A DNA stretch of 37,282 nucleotides, taken from assembly GCA_902784055.1 (NCBI GenBank), contig CACZTP010000006.1, positions 1-37,282 of the forward strand, read 5' to 3'. Numbering within the stretch: position 1 is the first letter of the stretch; every line of letters starts with the position of its first letter. Of this stretch, positions 26,337 to 33,951 are shown piece by piece. Both the position numbers and the translations under genes were made by a program. The notes below the pieces were generated by a model. That model was not told where the DNA came from and did no database searches. It saw only the letters and a program-made list of their open reading frames with translations. Source of the DNA: an uncultured Pseudomonadota bacterium (lineage in GTDB: Bacteria > Pseudomonadota > Alphaproteobacteria > RUG11792).

Positions 26337-27170
26337 TTATTCCTCTATTAAATTTTTTATAAATTTGTCAACGTTGAATTTTTCAAAATCTTCTGGTTGT
26401 TCTCCTATGCCTATACCGAATATAGGGATATGTAACTCGTTCACAATACGAACTATAAACCCTCCCTTGGCTCCTACATCAGCTTTTGCAAGAATAATAC
26501 CGTTTATTGAGGAAACAGCTCCAAACGACTTAACCTGTTCAACAGCATTTTGGCCTGCTGTTGCATCTAGAACAAGTAAATTAAGATGAGGAGCTGATAC
26601 ATCAATTTTTTTCATTACGCGGTAAATTTTTCCAAGTTCATCCATGAGATTTGAATTAGTTGGTAATCGTCCCGCTGTGTCGATAATAAGAACATCACTT
26701 TTTGTTTCTTGTAGAGCAGTATATGCAACACTTGCAGGGTCTTTGTTTGTACCTGAGAATAATCTACAGCCTAGTCGGTCAGTCCATTTTTCTAACTGCG
26801 CATCAGCAGCAGCTCTAAACGTATCGCAGGCTGAAACATCTACAGATAACCCCTGTGCTTTAAATTTATGTATAAGCTTTGCTACAGTTGTCGTTTTCCC
26901 TGAACCATTAACTCCGCAAAGAGATATTACAAACGGTTTATGACCCGAAATATCAAAATCCTTAATGTATCCTTCGAATATTTTAATAAGCTCTGATGTG
27001 AGAACTGTTTTAGTATCTGTACTTTTTTTTAATTTATTCGCTAACTCAGAAGATAAAGTTACTCCGAAATCAGCTTCTATTAATAAACTTTCTAATTCTT
27101 CAATATCTATAGATGATTTACCCGATATTAGATCAACTATCGCCGTTTTTAATCGTTTAAATATTGACAC
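26337..27170 (-). CDS. ftsY: Signal recognition particle receptor FtsY
   Basis: SRP GTPase that docks ribosome-nascent-chain-SRP complexes at the membrane. The 277 residues contain the N domain (helical, 1-75) and G domain: P-loop GVNGSGKT (86-93), DTFRAAADAQL, DTAGRLPTN, AKAD in the G4 position, and the closing FGIGIGEQPEDFEKF. The acidic A domain is nearly absent, so this is a minimal FtsY. The start is GTG 27170, which overlaps the murA TAG stop by one base (TAGTG). AAAGGA lies ten bases upstream, inside murA. Extending to an ATG at 27209 would overlap murA by 40 bases and add an atypical N terminus. Confidence 0.94.
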   Translation of the reverse strand: MSIFKRLKTAIVDLISGKSSIDIEELESLLIEADFGVTLSSELANKLKKSTDTKTVLTSELIKIFEGYIKDFDISGHKPFVISLCGVNGSGKTTTVAKLIHKFKAQGLSVDVSACDTFRAAADAQLEKWTDRLGCRLFSGTNKDPASVAYTALQETKSDVLIIDTAGRLPTNSNLMDELGKIYRVMKKIDVSAPHLNLLVLDATAGQNAVEQVKSFGAVSSINGIILAKADVGAKGGFIVRIVNELHIPIFGIGIGEQPEDFEKFNVDKFIKNLIEE

Positions 27171-28432
27171 TATTGTGTAATCCTTTCTAATACAGCGCCA
27201 CATGCACATAGTTTGTTATCTATGTTCTCATAGCCACGGTCTATGTGATAAAGGCGATTAACAATTGTTGTGCCTTCAGCAACGAGACCAGCTAAAACGA
27301 GAGCGACAGAGGCCCTTAAATCGGTAGCCATAACCGGCGCCCCTTTAAGTGATTGAACTCCTGTTATACGGGCACATCTTCCGTCAACGTATATATTCGC
27401 TCCCATACGTATTAATTCCTGTACATGCATAAATCTATTTTCAAAAAGGTTTTCAGTAACAGTTGCATTACCATTGCACAAACTCATCAATACCATGTAT
27501 TGAGCTTGTAAATCAGTAGGAAAAGCAGGATATGGATCGGTGTAAATACAATATGGGTATATAACGTCGTTATTGTTATATACTAAAACTCCATCTTCTC
27601 TGTTCTGAACAGTTGTCCCTGTTTGTTGTAGTGCTGTGAAAAAACATTGTAAATGCCCATATATACAATTTTTGAGGAATATCTTCCCATGGGTAAGAGA
27701 TGATGCGATGGCATAGGTTCCTGCTTCTATCCTGTCCGGTATTATGTTAAACTCAGCGCCATGTAGCTTTTCGACGCCTTCAATTTCTAGAACAGATGTA
27801 CCTATTCCCGATATTTTTGCCCCCATAAGGTTTAATAACTTCGCAAATTCTTGAACTTCTGGCTCTATTGCAACGTTAACAAGTCTGGTACTGCCCTTTG
27901 CTAGTACAGAAGCCATTAAAGCGTTTTCAGTACCAGTAACCGTTACCTTTGGAAATTCAATTTCACATCCTGTTAATCCATTTGGAGCTGACGCTTTTAT
28001 AAAACCATCTTCTATTGATATATCTGCTCCCATTAATACAAGCGTTCGTATATGCAAATCGACACTACGTAAACCTATTGCACAGCCACCGGGTAATGAA
28101 ACCCTAGCACGACCGCAACGAGAAACAAGCGGGGAAAGACAAAGAATTGAAGCACGCATTTTTCGTACATAATCATATGGAGCTTCCACATTAACTATAT
28201 TTTTTGTACATAAAGTGATATCACTTCCATAACATGATGGATCACTGCCTAAATGTTCCAAGATTCCAAGCATTGTAGTAATATCGGTTAAATTTGGGAC
28301 ATTGTGTAAAACTATTGGTTGATCTGTTAGAAGTGAGGCAACCATTGCTGGAAGAGCCAAATTTTTAGCCCCACTTATTTCAACAGTACCCTCAAGACGG
28401 TGTCCGCCTTCAATTCTCATGCTCTGTAACAT
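27170..28432 (-). CDS. murA: UDP-N-acetylglucosamine 1-carboxyvinyltransferase MurA
   Basis: First committed enzyme of peptidoglycan synthesis, transferring enolpyruvate from PEP to UDP-GlcNAc. The 420-residue protein shows SGAKNLALP near the N terminus (conserved Lys23) and the active-site loop GGCAIG with Cys117, the residue that fosfomycin alkylates in sensitive enzymes. The RASILCLSPLVSRCG and TDLRASVALVLAGL segments are also canonical. A second in-frame ATG four codons downstream is an equally good start, and neither has a clear ribosome binding site. It is coupled to ftsY through a one-base stop/start overlap. Confidence 0.96.
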   Translation of the reverse strand: MLQSMRIEGGHRLEGTVEISGAKNLALPAMVASLLTDQPIVLHNVPNLTDITTMLGILEHLGSDPSCYGSDITLCTKNIVNVEAPYDYVRKMRASILCLSPLVSRCGRARVSLPGGCAIGLRSVDLHIRTLVLMGADISIEDGFIKASAPNGLTGCEIEFPKVTVTGTENALMASVLAKGSTRLVNVAIEPEVQEFAKLLNLMGAKISGIGTSVLEIEGVEKLHGAEFNIIPDRIEAGTYAIASSLTHGKIFLKNCIYGHLQCFFTALQQTGTTVQNREDGVLVYNNNDVIYPYCIYTDPYPAFPTDLQAQYMVLMSLCNGNATVTENLFENRFMHVQELIRMGANIYVDGRCARITGVQSLKGAPVMATDLRASVALVLAGLVAEGTTIVNRLYHIDRGYENIDNKLCACGAVLERITQ

Positions 28433-28523
28433 ACAAAGGGATATGAGTTAATTAGATACCACTAATTACACAATATCTACAAAGATATGTCAAAATATGA
28501 CAATCTCGTTTTATTATGCTTTG

Positions 28524-29180
28524 TTAGGTTCCCACCTTGTTTTGTCCTATGTTCCCAGAAAAATCGAATTGGTATGAAAATTGACCATCAGCCGCGTGGG
28601 CTTTATCCCCTGATGGTTGTTCCATTGATTTTATAGTTACACCATATGATAGGTATGAAAATTCAAATATTGTCATGTACTCATACGTAACCATATCTGC
28701 CATTGTAATAAAACAATTTTCAAATTTTTGAACTGATGTCACTACGGCTTTGTTTACATCTCCTCGTTTCTGTGTAAAAGCTAATTGTATTACTAATATT
28801 TCAGAAAGAGCACCGCACATCACCTGATGCATAAGCTGGGGAGATATAGGCCCCGTCGGAATTGCACCTTGAAATGATGAAGCGTAAGCAGCTCCAGACC
28901 TATTAAGATTTGTATTTTTTATAGGAAATAGCTTTGATTCAATAAAAGTAGTTCCGCATATTAGCGATGTAACTTGTTTTGCGTCATTTTCAATGAGATT
29001 TATACTTGATTCGCATTGTATTGAATTTTCAGTAGCTAGAAGATCAAGTCCAACTTTCCCAAATCTTATTAAACGAGATGTGCTTGCGGAATTGTTAACG
29101 TATTCTGTCCACTCTTGTTTGTAGTTAAACTCCTCATGCCTTCTTATCGCACAACTATTTGCTCCTTGCGGTATAAACAT
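28524..29180 (-). CDS. Unknown protein, 218 residues
   Basis: Family not recognised. No signal peptide, membrane segment or catalytic motif. The C-terminal half contains a strand-rich stretch, VTYEYMTIFEFSYLSYGVTI, followed by a polar loop and QFSYQFDFSGN. This faintly recalls the last beta-hairpin of Hcp-type tube proteins, but the resemblance is by eye and weak, and no secretion-system genes accompany it. The first Met after an upstream TAA is at 29180, with GGA eight bases before it. It stands alone between murA and the divergent kinase-like gene. Confidence 0.55.
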   Translation of the reverse strand: MFIPQGANSCAIRRHEEFNYKQEWTEYVNNSASTSRLIRFGKVGLDLLATENSIQCESSINLIENDAKQVTSLICGTTFIESKLFPIKNTNLNRSGAAYASSFQGAIPTGPISPQLMHQVMCGALSEILVIQLAFTQKRGDVNKAVVTSVQKFENCFITMADMVTYEYMTIFEFSYLSYGVTIKSMEQPSGDKAHAADGQFSYQFDFSGNIGQNKVGT

Positions 29181-29521
29181 TAAAAAAATTCCACAACAGT
29201 GCTTTTGTCTGTATGCTATTGAAACGTTATTAATTTATAGTTAATTTCCTTGAATAATTGTTACATTGAGTGTCGAAAAAGATTTGTCCCTTTGCGTAGG
29301 AATATTGCTGTACAACGCATTTTTTAGAAAATATTTTTATAATTTTGCTTTAATATTTTTAAATAAAATAAACAACTTGCATAAAATCTAATTATGATGT
29401 AAATTGTCTTTACAACTTATTTAAACTTCAACTAAAAATTGATATACAAGAAAAAATTCAATTATTTGAAGAAACACAAACAGCCTAGAATGCTAAGCAC
29501 TACATATCTACGGATGGTGTT
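29181..29521. promoter_or_regulatory. 341-base divergent intergenic region before the kinase-like gene
   Basis: Very AT-rich, without an open frame or RNA-like structure. It should hold promoters for the unknown gene (-) and the kinase/regulator pair (+). Best plus-strand candidates are TTGCAT (29378-29383) with TAAATT (29400-29405) at 16-base spacing, and an isolated TATAAT at 29338-29343 lacking a -35. GGATGG just before 29522 is a fair ribosome binding site for the downstream gene. Confidence 0.35.
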
Positions 29522-30370
29522 ATGAGTAGAAAAGTGACTGTTAGAAGGGATGATATGTCGTCAGGCATTGATAAGGACAAAGTTATGCAATCACAAGTTA
29601 TGCAAAAGCAAAATGTTGGCGCGAATGTGTTAGATGAGTGGTCGAATTTTTTGCGGAAGTACCAGCATGATCTACAAGGTCCGTTGCGGAACATAGCAAA
29701 CTTTTTGCAGATCTTAAAAGAAGAATTGTCCAAACCAGGGGCTATAGATAAGAGTGCAACATTGAAATGCATCAGTGCAGCTGAACACTGTGTGTACACA
29801 CTTAATAGTATTAATATAAATCAGCTAATTGATAATAATAATGTTATCGAAACTTTTGATTTAGAAGAACTGCTGGCGCCATTGTATTGCTTACTACTAA
29901 GTCAGTTAAATGAGCGAAGATGTCGAATTGATATTGATCCAGACATTCCGCACATTACAGGAAATAAGGATGAGATATTGCGTGTTTTTAAAAATCTGCT
30001 AGAGAATTCATTAAATCACGCAAAAACTAAGCAACCGCTTGTGGTAAAAATATCAAAATTGTGCCAACGTGATAACCGGGTTATGCTTCAGTTTAGCGAT
30101 AACGGGAAGAAGCTTACTGATGGTGATAGAAATAAGATCCGGAATTCTCTTAGTTCTCAAGCTTCTGGAATTTCGATAGCAAATTCATTGCTTAAAAAAA
30201 ATAGTGGGTATTTCCAATTTGTTAAATCCGATATCGGATGTCTTTGGGAACTAGAATTACCAGCTGTTGCGTCACAATCTAATCCGATGGAGAAGAATGC
30301 TGACGGTGAATTATTTTCAAAGGTAGGTTTGGTTCGAAAGAAAAAACAAATTAGCAAGGTATTTGTATAA
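29522..30370 (+). CDS. Short soluble histidine-kinase-like protein with degenerate ATP site
   Basis: A 282-residue cytoplasmic protein without sensor or membrane domain. A dimerisation/phosphoacceptor helix begins at about 37, with His49 in QHDLQGPLRNI, the H-box style of phytochrome-class kinases. A GHKL domain follows: the N-box EILRVFKNLLENSLNHA is intact. The G1 box is DNGKK instead of DxGxG, no F-box is seen, and the glycine-rich G2 is reduced to ASGISIAN. This could make it a weak kinase or a phosphotransfer protein of the ChpT kind. The next gene, 14 bases on, encodes a REC protein, the natural partner. Confidence 0.82.
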   Translation: MSRKVTVRRDDMSSGIDKDKVMQSQVMQKQNVGANVLDEWSNFLRKYQHDLQGPLRNIANFLQILKEELSKPGAIDKSATLKCISAAEHCVYTLNSININQLIDNNNVIETFDLEELLAPLYCLLLSQLNERRCRIDIDPDIPHITGNKDEILRVFKNLLENSLNHAKTKQPLVVKISKLCQRDNRVMLQFSDNGKKLTDGDRNKIRNSLSSQASGISIANSLLKKNSGYFQFVKSDIGCLWELELPAVASQSNPMEKNADGELFSKVGLVRKKKQISKVFV

Positions 30371-30384
30371 GAAGGTTCTTTTAT

Positions 30385-31110
30385 TTGACATGTATGATTA
30401 TGGATTTTGGAAAGTTTAACAGCCATGAGTTCGATAAGTATTTGGGCGAAAGACTTAGAGATTGTCGAAAGCGTCAGAATTCTACATTAGTCGAGGTTGC
30501 AAAGATTATTGGAATTTCTTTTCAGCAATTACAAAAGTATGAAAACGCTGTAAGCCGAATTCCTGTGTCTTTACTATGTAAATTGTCTTTAATGTATTCC
30601 ATTTCTATTGATTCATTATTTGAGCGCTACATTAAAAAGACACTAGGAGCTCGAAAGGTCTCTGTCAGTAATGATAGGCTGGTACGCAATATACTTATTG
30701 TCGAAGATAATCCAGACGATGAAAAAATTACTCAGCGAGCGTTGGATGGAATTCCAAATCTGAATGTTATGTTTGTTCACGATTGTGCTCAAGCTATACG
30801 CATTCTGAAAAGGAGCACAGATTTTGATGAGTTTAAAACGCCGGATTTAATATTTTTAGATTATTACATGCCTAAACGTGATGGACTGTCTATGTTAAGA
30901 GATTTGCGAAGCGATCGTCGTTTCACTTGTGTGCCAATTGTAATGCTTACGAATAATATAAATGCTGAAGCGATGTTTGAATCTTATCGCCTTGGTGCAT
31001 CTGGATATATATGCAAGTCATTCGACTTTGCAAAGTTTAAAGAGAATGTTGTAAGCAGTGTTAATTACTGGACGAAAACGATAGTGCCACCATCCTGTGT
31101 GAATAGATAA
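30385..31110 (+). CDS. Response regulator with N-terminal XRE-type HTH and C-terminal receiver
   Basis: The 241 residues have an unusual order: a helix-turn-helix of the XRE/Cro type at about 16-75 (GERLRDCRKRQNSTLVEVAK, then SFQQLQKYENAVSRIP), then a receiver domain (about 102-230) of the Rcp1-like kind. All receiver residues are present: acidic pair Glu107/Asp108, phosphoacceptor Asp159 in LIFLDYYMP, Thr189 and Lys211. The protein should bind DNA and be controlled by phosphorylation, most likely from the kinase-like gene 14 bases upstream. The TTG at 30385 follows GAAGG by nine bases. ATG codons at 30394 and 30400 are alternative starts but too far from it. Confidence 0.88.
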   Translation: MTCMIMDFGKFNSHEFDKYLGERLRDCRKRQNSTLVEVAKIIGISFQQLQKYENAVSRIPVSLLCKLSLMYSISIDSLFERYIKKTLGARKVSVSNDRLVRNILIVEDNPDDEKITQRALDGIPNLNVMFVHDCAQAIRILKRSTDFDEFKTPDLIFLDYYMPKRDGLSMLRDLRSDRRFTCVPIVMLTNNINAEAMFESYRLGASGYICKSFDFAKFKENVVSSVNYWTKTIVPPSCVNR

Positions 31111-31242
31111 ATAGATTTGTCTCTTGTCGTATGTGTGTATGCCGTGGTCGAGTAGTTTTTTGGAGACATTTCAGTTTAGGAATGAATGCCGTTTATTCGC
31201 AGTTGGGTTTTGTATGTAGCAAAACAAAAGTAACGAATAAGA

Positions 31243-31270
31243 CCGTTCCTTTATTTTAATAAAGGAACGG
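31243..31270. terminator. Strong hairpin between convergent genes
   Basis: CCGTTCCTTTATT (31243-31255) and AATAAAGGAACGG (31258-31270) form a perfect 13-pair inverted repeat. It lies 15 bases past the stop of the minus-strand barrel gene and about 130 past the regulator stop, so it probably ends transcription of the barrel gene and may serve both. T-runs are weak on both sides. Confidence 0.65.
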
Positions 31271-31284
31271 CAAAAGTTTGGTTT

Positions 31285-32295
31285 TTAAAAGGTAAATCCG
31301 ATAGTTAAACTCGAGCCAAACGACTGGAGATTAAAATCAAATGGTTTTATTTTATTTGCTATATTGCGAGGAAACAAGTAAAATGTTCCAAGTTTTGTGA
31401 AGAGCTTATTTTTTATATTAAGTCTAATCCCTAATTCCGCTCCAAACCTATTAACCCAGTTTGACTGTTTCCGATCAGGGAAAATATCTATAATGTCAGG
31501 CACCATCTTGCGGCAAAGATCGAGCATCGGCAATTTATACATTGATGAACAATCATATTCAATCTTTGTTATTTGGTCAAATGCAGATACTTCTATAGAG
31601 AAACGCTTACTACATTGAATACCAATACCAATTTTCGGAGCTATCGCATACTGCATTTTATAACGAGCTGTATCTTCTGAGATTTGTTTGAGGTCTGAAG
31701 TCTGAATCAATTTAAATGCTTTTCCAATTCTTTCAGGTTCATCTTCATCAATTTTAATTTTCCGACCTTTAGAACCTGCTAGATCATAAAAGAAAGAAAT
31801 TCCTCCGATTAAATAGGTATTGCTAGTAACGAAGTAATTGGCAAACACTCCAACTCCAATATCCCAATTTACATAGCTGTTGCCTTTAGATGGTGTGCTA
31901 TCTTCTATGAACGTTGAATTATTAATGTTATTTGTCGCTGTAATGAACTCATCTTTTGTTAAATTGTACTTTATTAATTCTGGTTTTTCTATACACGCTA
32001 GCATAACAGAGAAACTACTTGGTTGACTCATCAATACAGAATCAAACTGTCGTATGTCGATATTTAAAAAATTGCATGCATTAACCATAGATGCTCGAAT
32101 ATTATTCAAATCATTATCTGTCAAGTTATTGTTAATCAATCCACGTGCACAAATAACATCTGCGGAGTAAAGATCTTTTAAAACAATGGCTTTTTGTTCA
32201 TTAGTTAAGTTGTTAATTGTATTTTGCAAATTTGGAAAGTTATTTATAATTGCGGTTATTGCACCCGTTATACCAGTTTGCGTCAAATTAGTCAT
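31285..32295 (-). CDS. Outer-membrane beta-barrel protein, C-terminal part of a frameshifted gene
   Basis: From its first ATG this frame gives 336 residues: a helical 140-residue stretch and then alternating amphipathic strands (YVNWDIGVGVFANYFV, YAIAPKIGIGIQCSKRFSIE, WVNRFGAELGIRLNI), ending in TIGFTF with the terminal Phe typical of barrel proteins assembled by BAM. It lacks a signal peptide and its ATG has no ribosome binding site. The frame stays open upstream (reading KKGFTESVLNFNKSFL before the Met) as far as an A6 run where the preceding signal-peptide frame can join it. It is most likely the body of one split gene covering 31285-32564. Confidence 0.7.
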   Translation of the reverse strand: MTNLTQTGITGAITAIINNFPNLQNTINNLTNEQKAIVLKDLYSADVICARGLINNNLTDNDLNNIRASMVNACNFLNIDIRQFDSVLMSQPSSFSVMLACIEKPELIKYNLTKDEFITATNNINNSTFIEDSTPSKGNSYVNWDIGVGVFANYFVTSNTYLIGGISFFYDLAGSKGRKIKIDEDEPERIGKAFKLIQTSDLKQISEDTARYKMQYAIAPKIGIGIQCSKRFSIEVSAFDQITKIEYDCSSMYKLPMLDLCRKMVPDIIDIFPDRKQSNWVNRFGAELGIRLNIKNKLFTKLGTFYLFPRNIANKIKPFDFNLQSFGSSLTIGFTF

Positions 32296-32315
32296 AAGAA
32301 AACTTTTATTAAAAT

Positions 32316-32564
32316 TTAAAACGGATTCTGTGAAGCCTTTTTTATAGAAACTTTATACCAGTCCGATCTTGCTCTACCGACAATCTCAATTCCAAATTGT
32401 AATTTTTTCTTATTTTGACAATTGGTATTAAAAGATCTGTCGTTAACATTAGTTGTCTTAACAACTTTGTTTATGTTTGCACCTATGCTACTTGCTTTTA
32501 CAAAACTCATGCTACTAACAATTGCGAAACATGTGACTACTTTTAGCAAGAAATTTGCCTTCAT
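32316..32564 (-). CDS. Signal peptide and first strand of the split barrel gene
   Basis: An 82-residue frame with a clear signal peptide (Lys then LLKVVTCFAIVSSMSF, cleavage after VKA) and one barrel-like strand, KLQFGIEIVGRARSDWYKVSI, before it ends at a TAA. Alone it makes no sensible protein. A -1 shift or one extra A at the A6 run (plus 32338-32343) would continue it into the barrel frame and give a protein of about 425 residues with a complete signal, strand and C-terminal Phe. Sequencing error, recent mutation and true ribosomal frameshifting are all possible. Confidence 0.65.
   Translation of the reverse strand: MKANFLLKVVTCFAIVSSMSFVKASSIGANINKVVKTTNVNDRSFNTNCQNKKKLQFGIEIVGRARSDWYKVSIKKASQNPF
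32337..32343 (-). other. A AAA AAG slippery heptamer at the gene junction
   Basis: On the coding strand the signal-peptide frame reads ATA AAA AAG GCT, which contains A AAA AAG in the phase required for -1 slippage, the same heptamer used in E. coli dnaX. After slippage the next codon is GGC, exactly the barrel frame. I see no strong downstream stem-loop or internal Shine-Dalgarno stimulator. Confidence 0.5.
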
Positions 32565-32669
32565 TTGTATAAAAAACTAAAAAATACCACGGGCGTACTA
32601 TACCATGCCTTGCAAAAAACAACTAGTTTTAATTGAGTTAATTCTTCTAGAATATATACATATAGTATA

Positions 32670-32687
32670 ATACTACAATAGTAGTAT
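32670..32687. promoter_or_regulatory. Inverted repeat, possible operator upstream of the barrel gene
   Basis: ATACTAC (32670-32676) and GTAGTAT (32681-32687) form a perfect dyad with a four-base centre. A further GTAT-A-ATAC palindrome overlaps its left side (32665-32673). It lies about 105 bases upstream of the barrel gene's first ATG. Size and symmetry suit an HTH dimer, but it could also be a chance palindrome in AT-rich DNA. Confidence 0.35.
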
Positions 32688-32795
32688 AACATGTTTTGTG
32701 TTTTAAATACATAAACTACCAATTTTAAATAATGCATTAATTTAATGTGGCAAGACAGCAACACTGGACAGCCAATTGCGGTTGGTAATACAGAG

Positions 32796-32822
32796 GCTGG
32801 GTTTGTTAAAAAACCAGCTTTA
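32796..32822 (+). terminator. Hairpin in the ndk leader
   Basis: GCTGG (32796-32800) pairs with CCAGC (32814-32818), with TTT/AAA extending the stem after a bulged G, then CTTTA follows. It is preceded by a small CCAA/TTGG hairpin (32772-32785). It could end a short transcript or act as an attenuator before ndk. The T-run is poor. Confidence 0.3.
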
Positions 32823-32849
32823 GCTATGTTATCCTGAGGTCATGGTTTA

Positions 32850-33290
32850 ATGTATAGATTTTTTATGGCAAATAATCTTACCTTTTCAATCATAAAGCCT
32901 GATGCTGTGTCTCGACACATTACTGGCAAAATTAATTCAATGATAGAAAATGCTGGTTTCAGTATAATTGCTCAAAAATTAATACGAATTACAAAGGAAC
33001 AAGCTCAGAAATTTTACGATGTTCATCAAGACAAACCATTTTATGAAGATCTGTGTAATTACATCTCTTCAGGAGCCGTTGTTGTTCAGGTTCTAAAAAA
33101 AGAAAACGCTGTTGCTGATTATAGGAAATTGATGGGGGCGACGAACCCAGCAAATGCGGAAGAGGGTACTATACGTAAGAAATATGCAATATCAATTGAT
33201 CAAAATTCCGTTCATGGTTCTGATGCTGAAGATACTGCAGAACGTGAGATTTCATTCTTTTTTAGTAAAACGGAACTTGTCGGTTGTTAA
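32850..33290 (+). CDS. ndk: Nucleoside diphosphate kinase
   Basis: Transfers the gamma-phosphate between nucleoside triphosphates and diphosphates through a phosphohistidine. The 146 residues include TFSIIKPDAV at the start of the fold and the active-site signature NSVHGSDA with His122. The start at ATG 32850 is preceded by GAGGT at nine bases, while the second ATG (32868, giving the more usual MANNLTFSIIKP) has no ribosome binding site. A hairpin follows the stop codon, so it is probably a single-gene unit. Confidence 0.95.
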   Translation: MYRFFMANNLTFSIIKPDAVSRHITGKINSMIENAGFSIIAQKLIRITKEQAQKFYDVHQDKPFYEDLCNYISSGAVVVQVLKKENAVADYRKLMGATNPANAEEGTIRKKYAISIDQNSVHGSDAEDTAEREISFFFSKTELVGC

Positions 33291-33297
33291 TTAAATG

Positions 33298-33323
33298 GCG
33301 GGGACGTTCCCGCATTCGTTTTT
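33298..33323 (+). terminator. Hairpin with T-run between ndk and pgsA
   Basis: GCGGGG (33298-33303) pairs with TCCCGC (33308-33313) around an ACGT tetraloop (last pair G-T), followed by ATTCGTTTTT. This is terminator-like and begins eight bases after the ndk stop. The T-run ends directly at the pgsA ATG, so the structure also occupies the place of the pgsA ribosome binding site. Confidence 0.6.
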
Positions 33324-33884
33324 ATGTCTTTAGTAAAGATAGTTCCTAATCTTCTTTGTGTTTTTCGAATTGTATCGGCTTTTGTTTCTGTGTTTTTTTT
33401 GATACATGGGAATAAGAATGTTGCAATTATGTTCGTTGTACTAGGATCTATTAGTGATTTTTTCGACGGATATATTGCAAGAAAATACAATGCCGTGTCG
33501 AAACTGGGATCTTTGTTAGATCCCCTTGCTGATAAGGTATTTGCGAATATAATCCTGTGGGGGGTGTGGTTTAGATGCCCAAATACAGTTTTATTTGTTG
33601 TTGCTCTTATATTGACAATAAGGGACATGGTATTAATTGGTGGTTCACTATTCGTTATTAGTAAAAAAGTACCATTAAATCCGATATTAATAAGCAAAGT
33701 GTGTACAACAGTTGTTTTTATTTATGCAATTTTGTGCTTGGTTTTATCGCCCCATTCAAAATTTGTCAATTATATCGGAATATTATCAATGTCGCTTATT
33801 GTGTTAACTGCAATAGCATACTCTGCTAGGTACATTACAGCAAGAAATCATAACAATGATAATTCAGCTTTCTCCGATCAGTAG
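33324..33884 (+). CDS. pgsA: CDP-diacylglycerol-glycerol-3-phosphate 3-phosphatidyltransferase PgsA
   Basis: Membrane enzyme of phosphatidylglycerol synthesis. The 186 residues contain the complete CDP-alcohol phosphotransferase signature: Asp45, Asp48-Gly49, Ala52-Arg53, Gly62, Asp66 and Asp70, in SDFFDGYIARKYN and SKLGSLLDPLADK. About five hydrophobic segments follow the usual pattern, and the N terminus VPNLLCVFRI is typical. The ATG at 33324 is the right start by family comparison but has no Shine-Dalgarno: the ten preceding bases are the T-rich tail of a hairpin. acpP and fabF follow on the same strand, a lipid-synthesis grouping. Confidence 0.93.
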   Translation: MSLVKIVPNLLCVFRIVSAFVSVFFLIHGNKNVAIMFVVLGSISDFFDGYIARKYNAVSKLGSLLDPLADKVFANIILWGVWFRCPNTVLFVVALILTIRDMVLIGGSLFVISKKVPLNPILISKVCTTVVFIYAILCLVLSPHSKFVNYIGILSMSLIVLTAIAYSARYITARNHNNDNSAFSDQ

Positions 33885-33951
33885 GTTCTTGACCGGTAGG
33901 TGACCCGCCGTGTACACTCATGAGGTAGTTAATCTTCAATGTATGACACAC

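Noticed and set aside
32561-32764. 67-residue minus-strand hydrophobic frame just upstream of the signal-peptide frame
   Set aside because: It overlaps the barrel gene start by four bases but covers the AT-rich promoter region and the dyad; hydrophobicity follows from T-rich DNA and there is no ribosome binding site.
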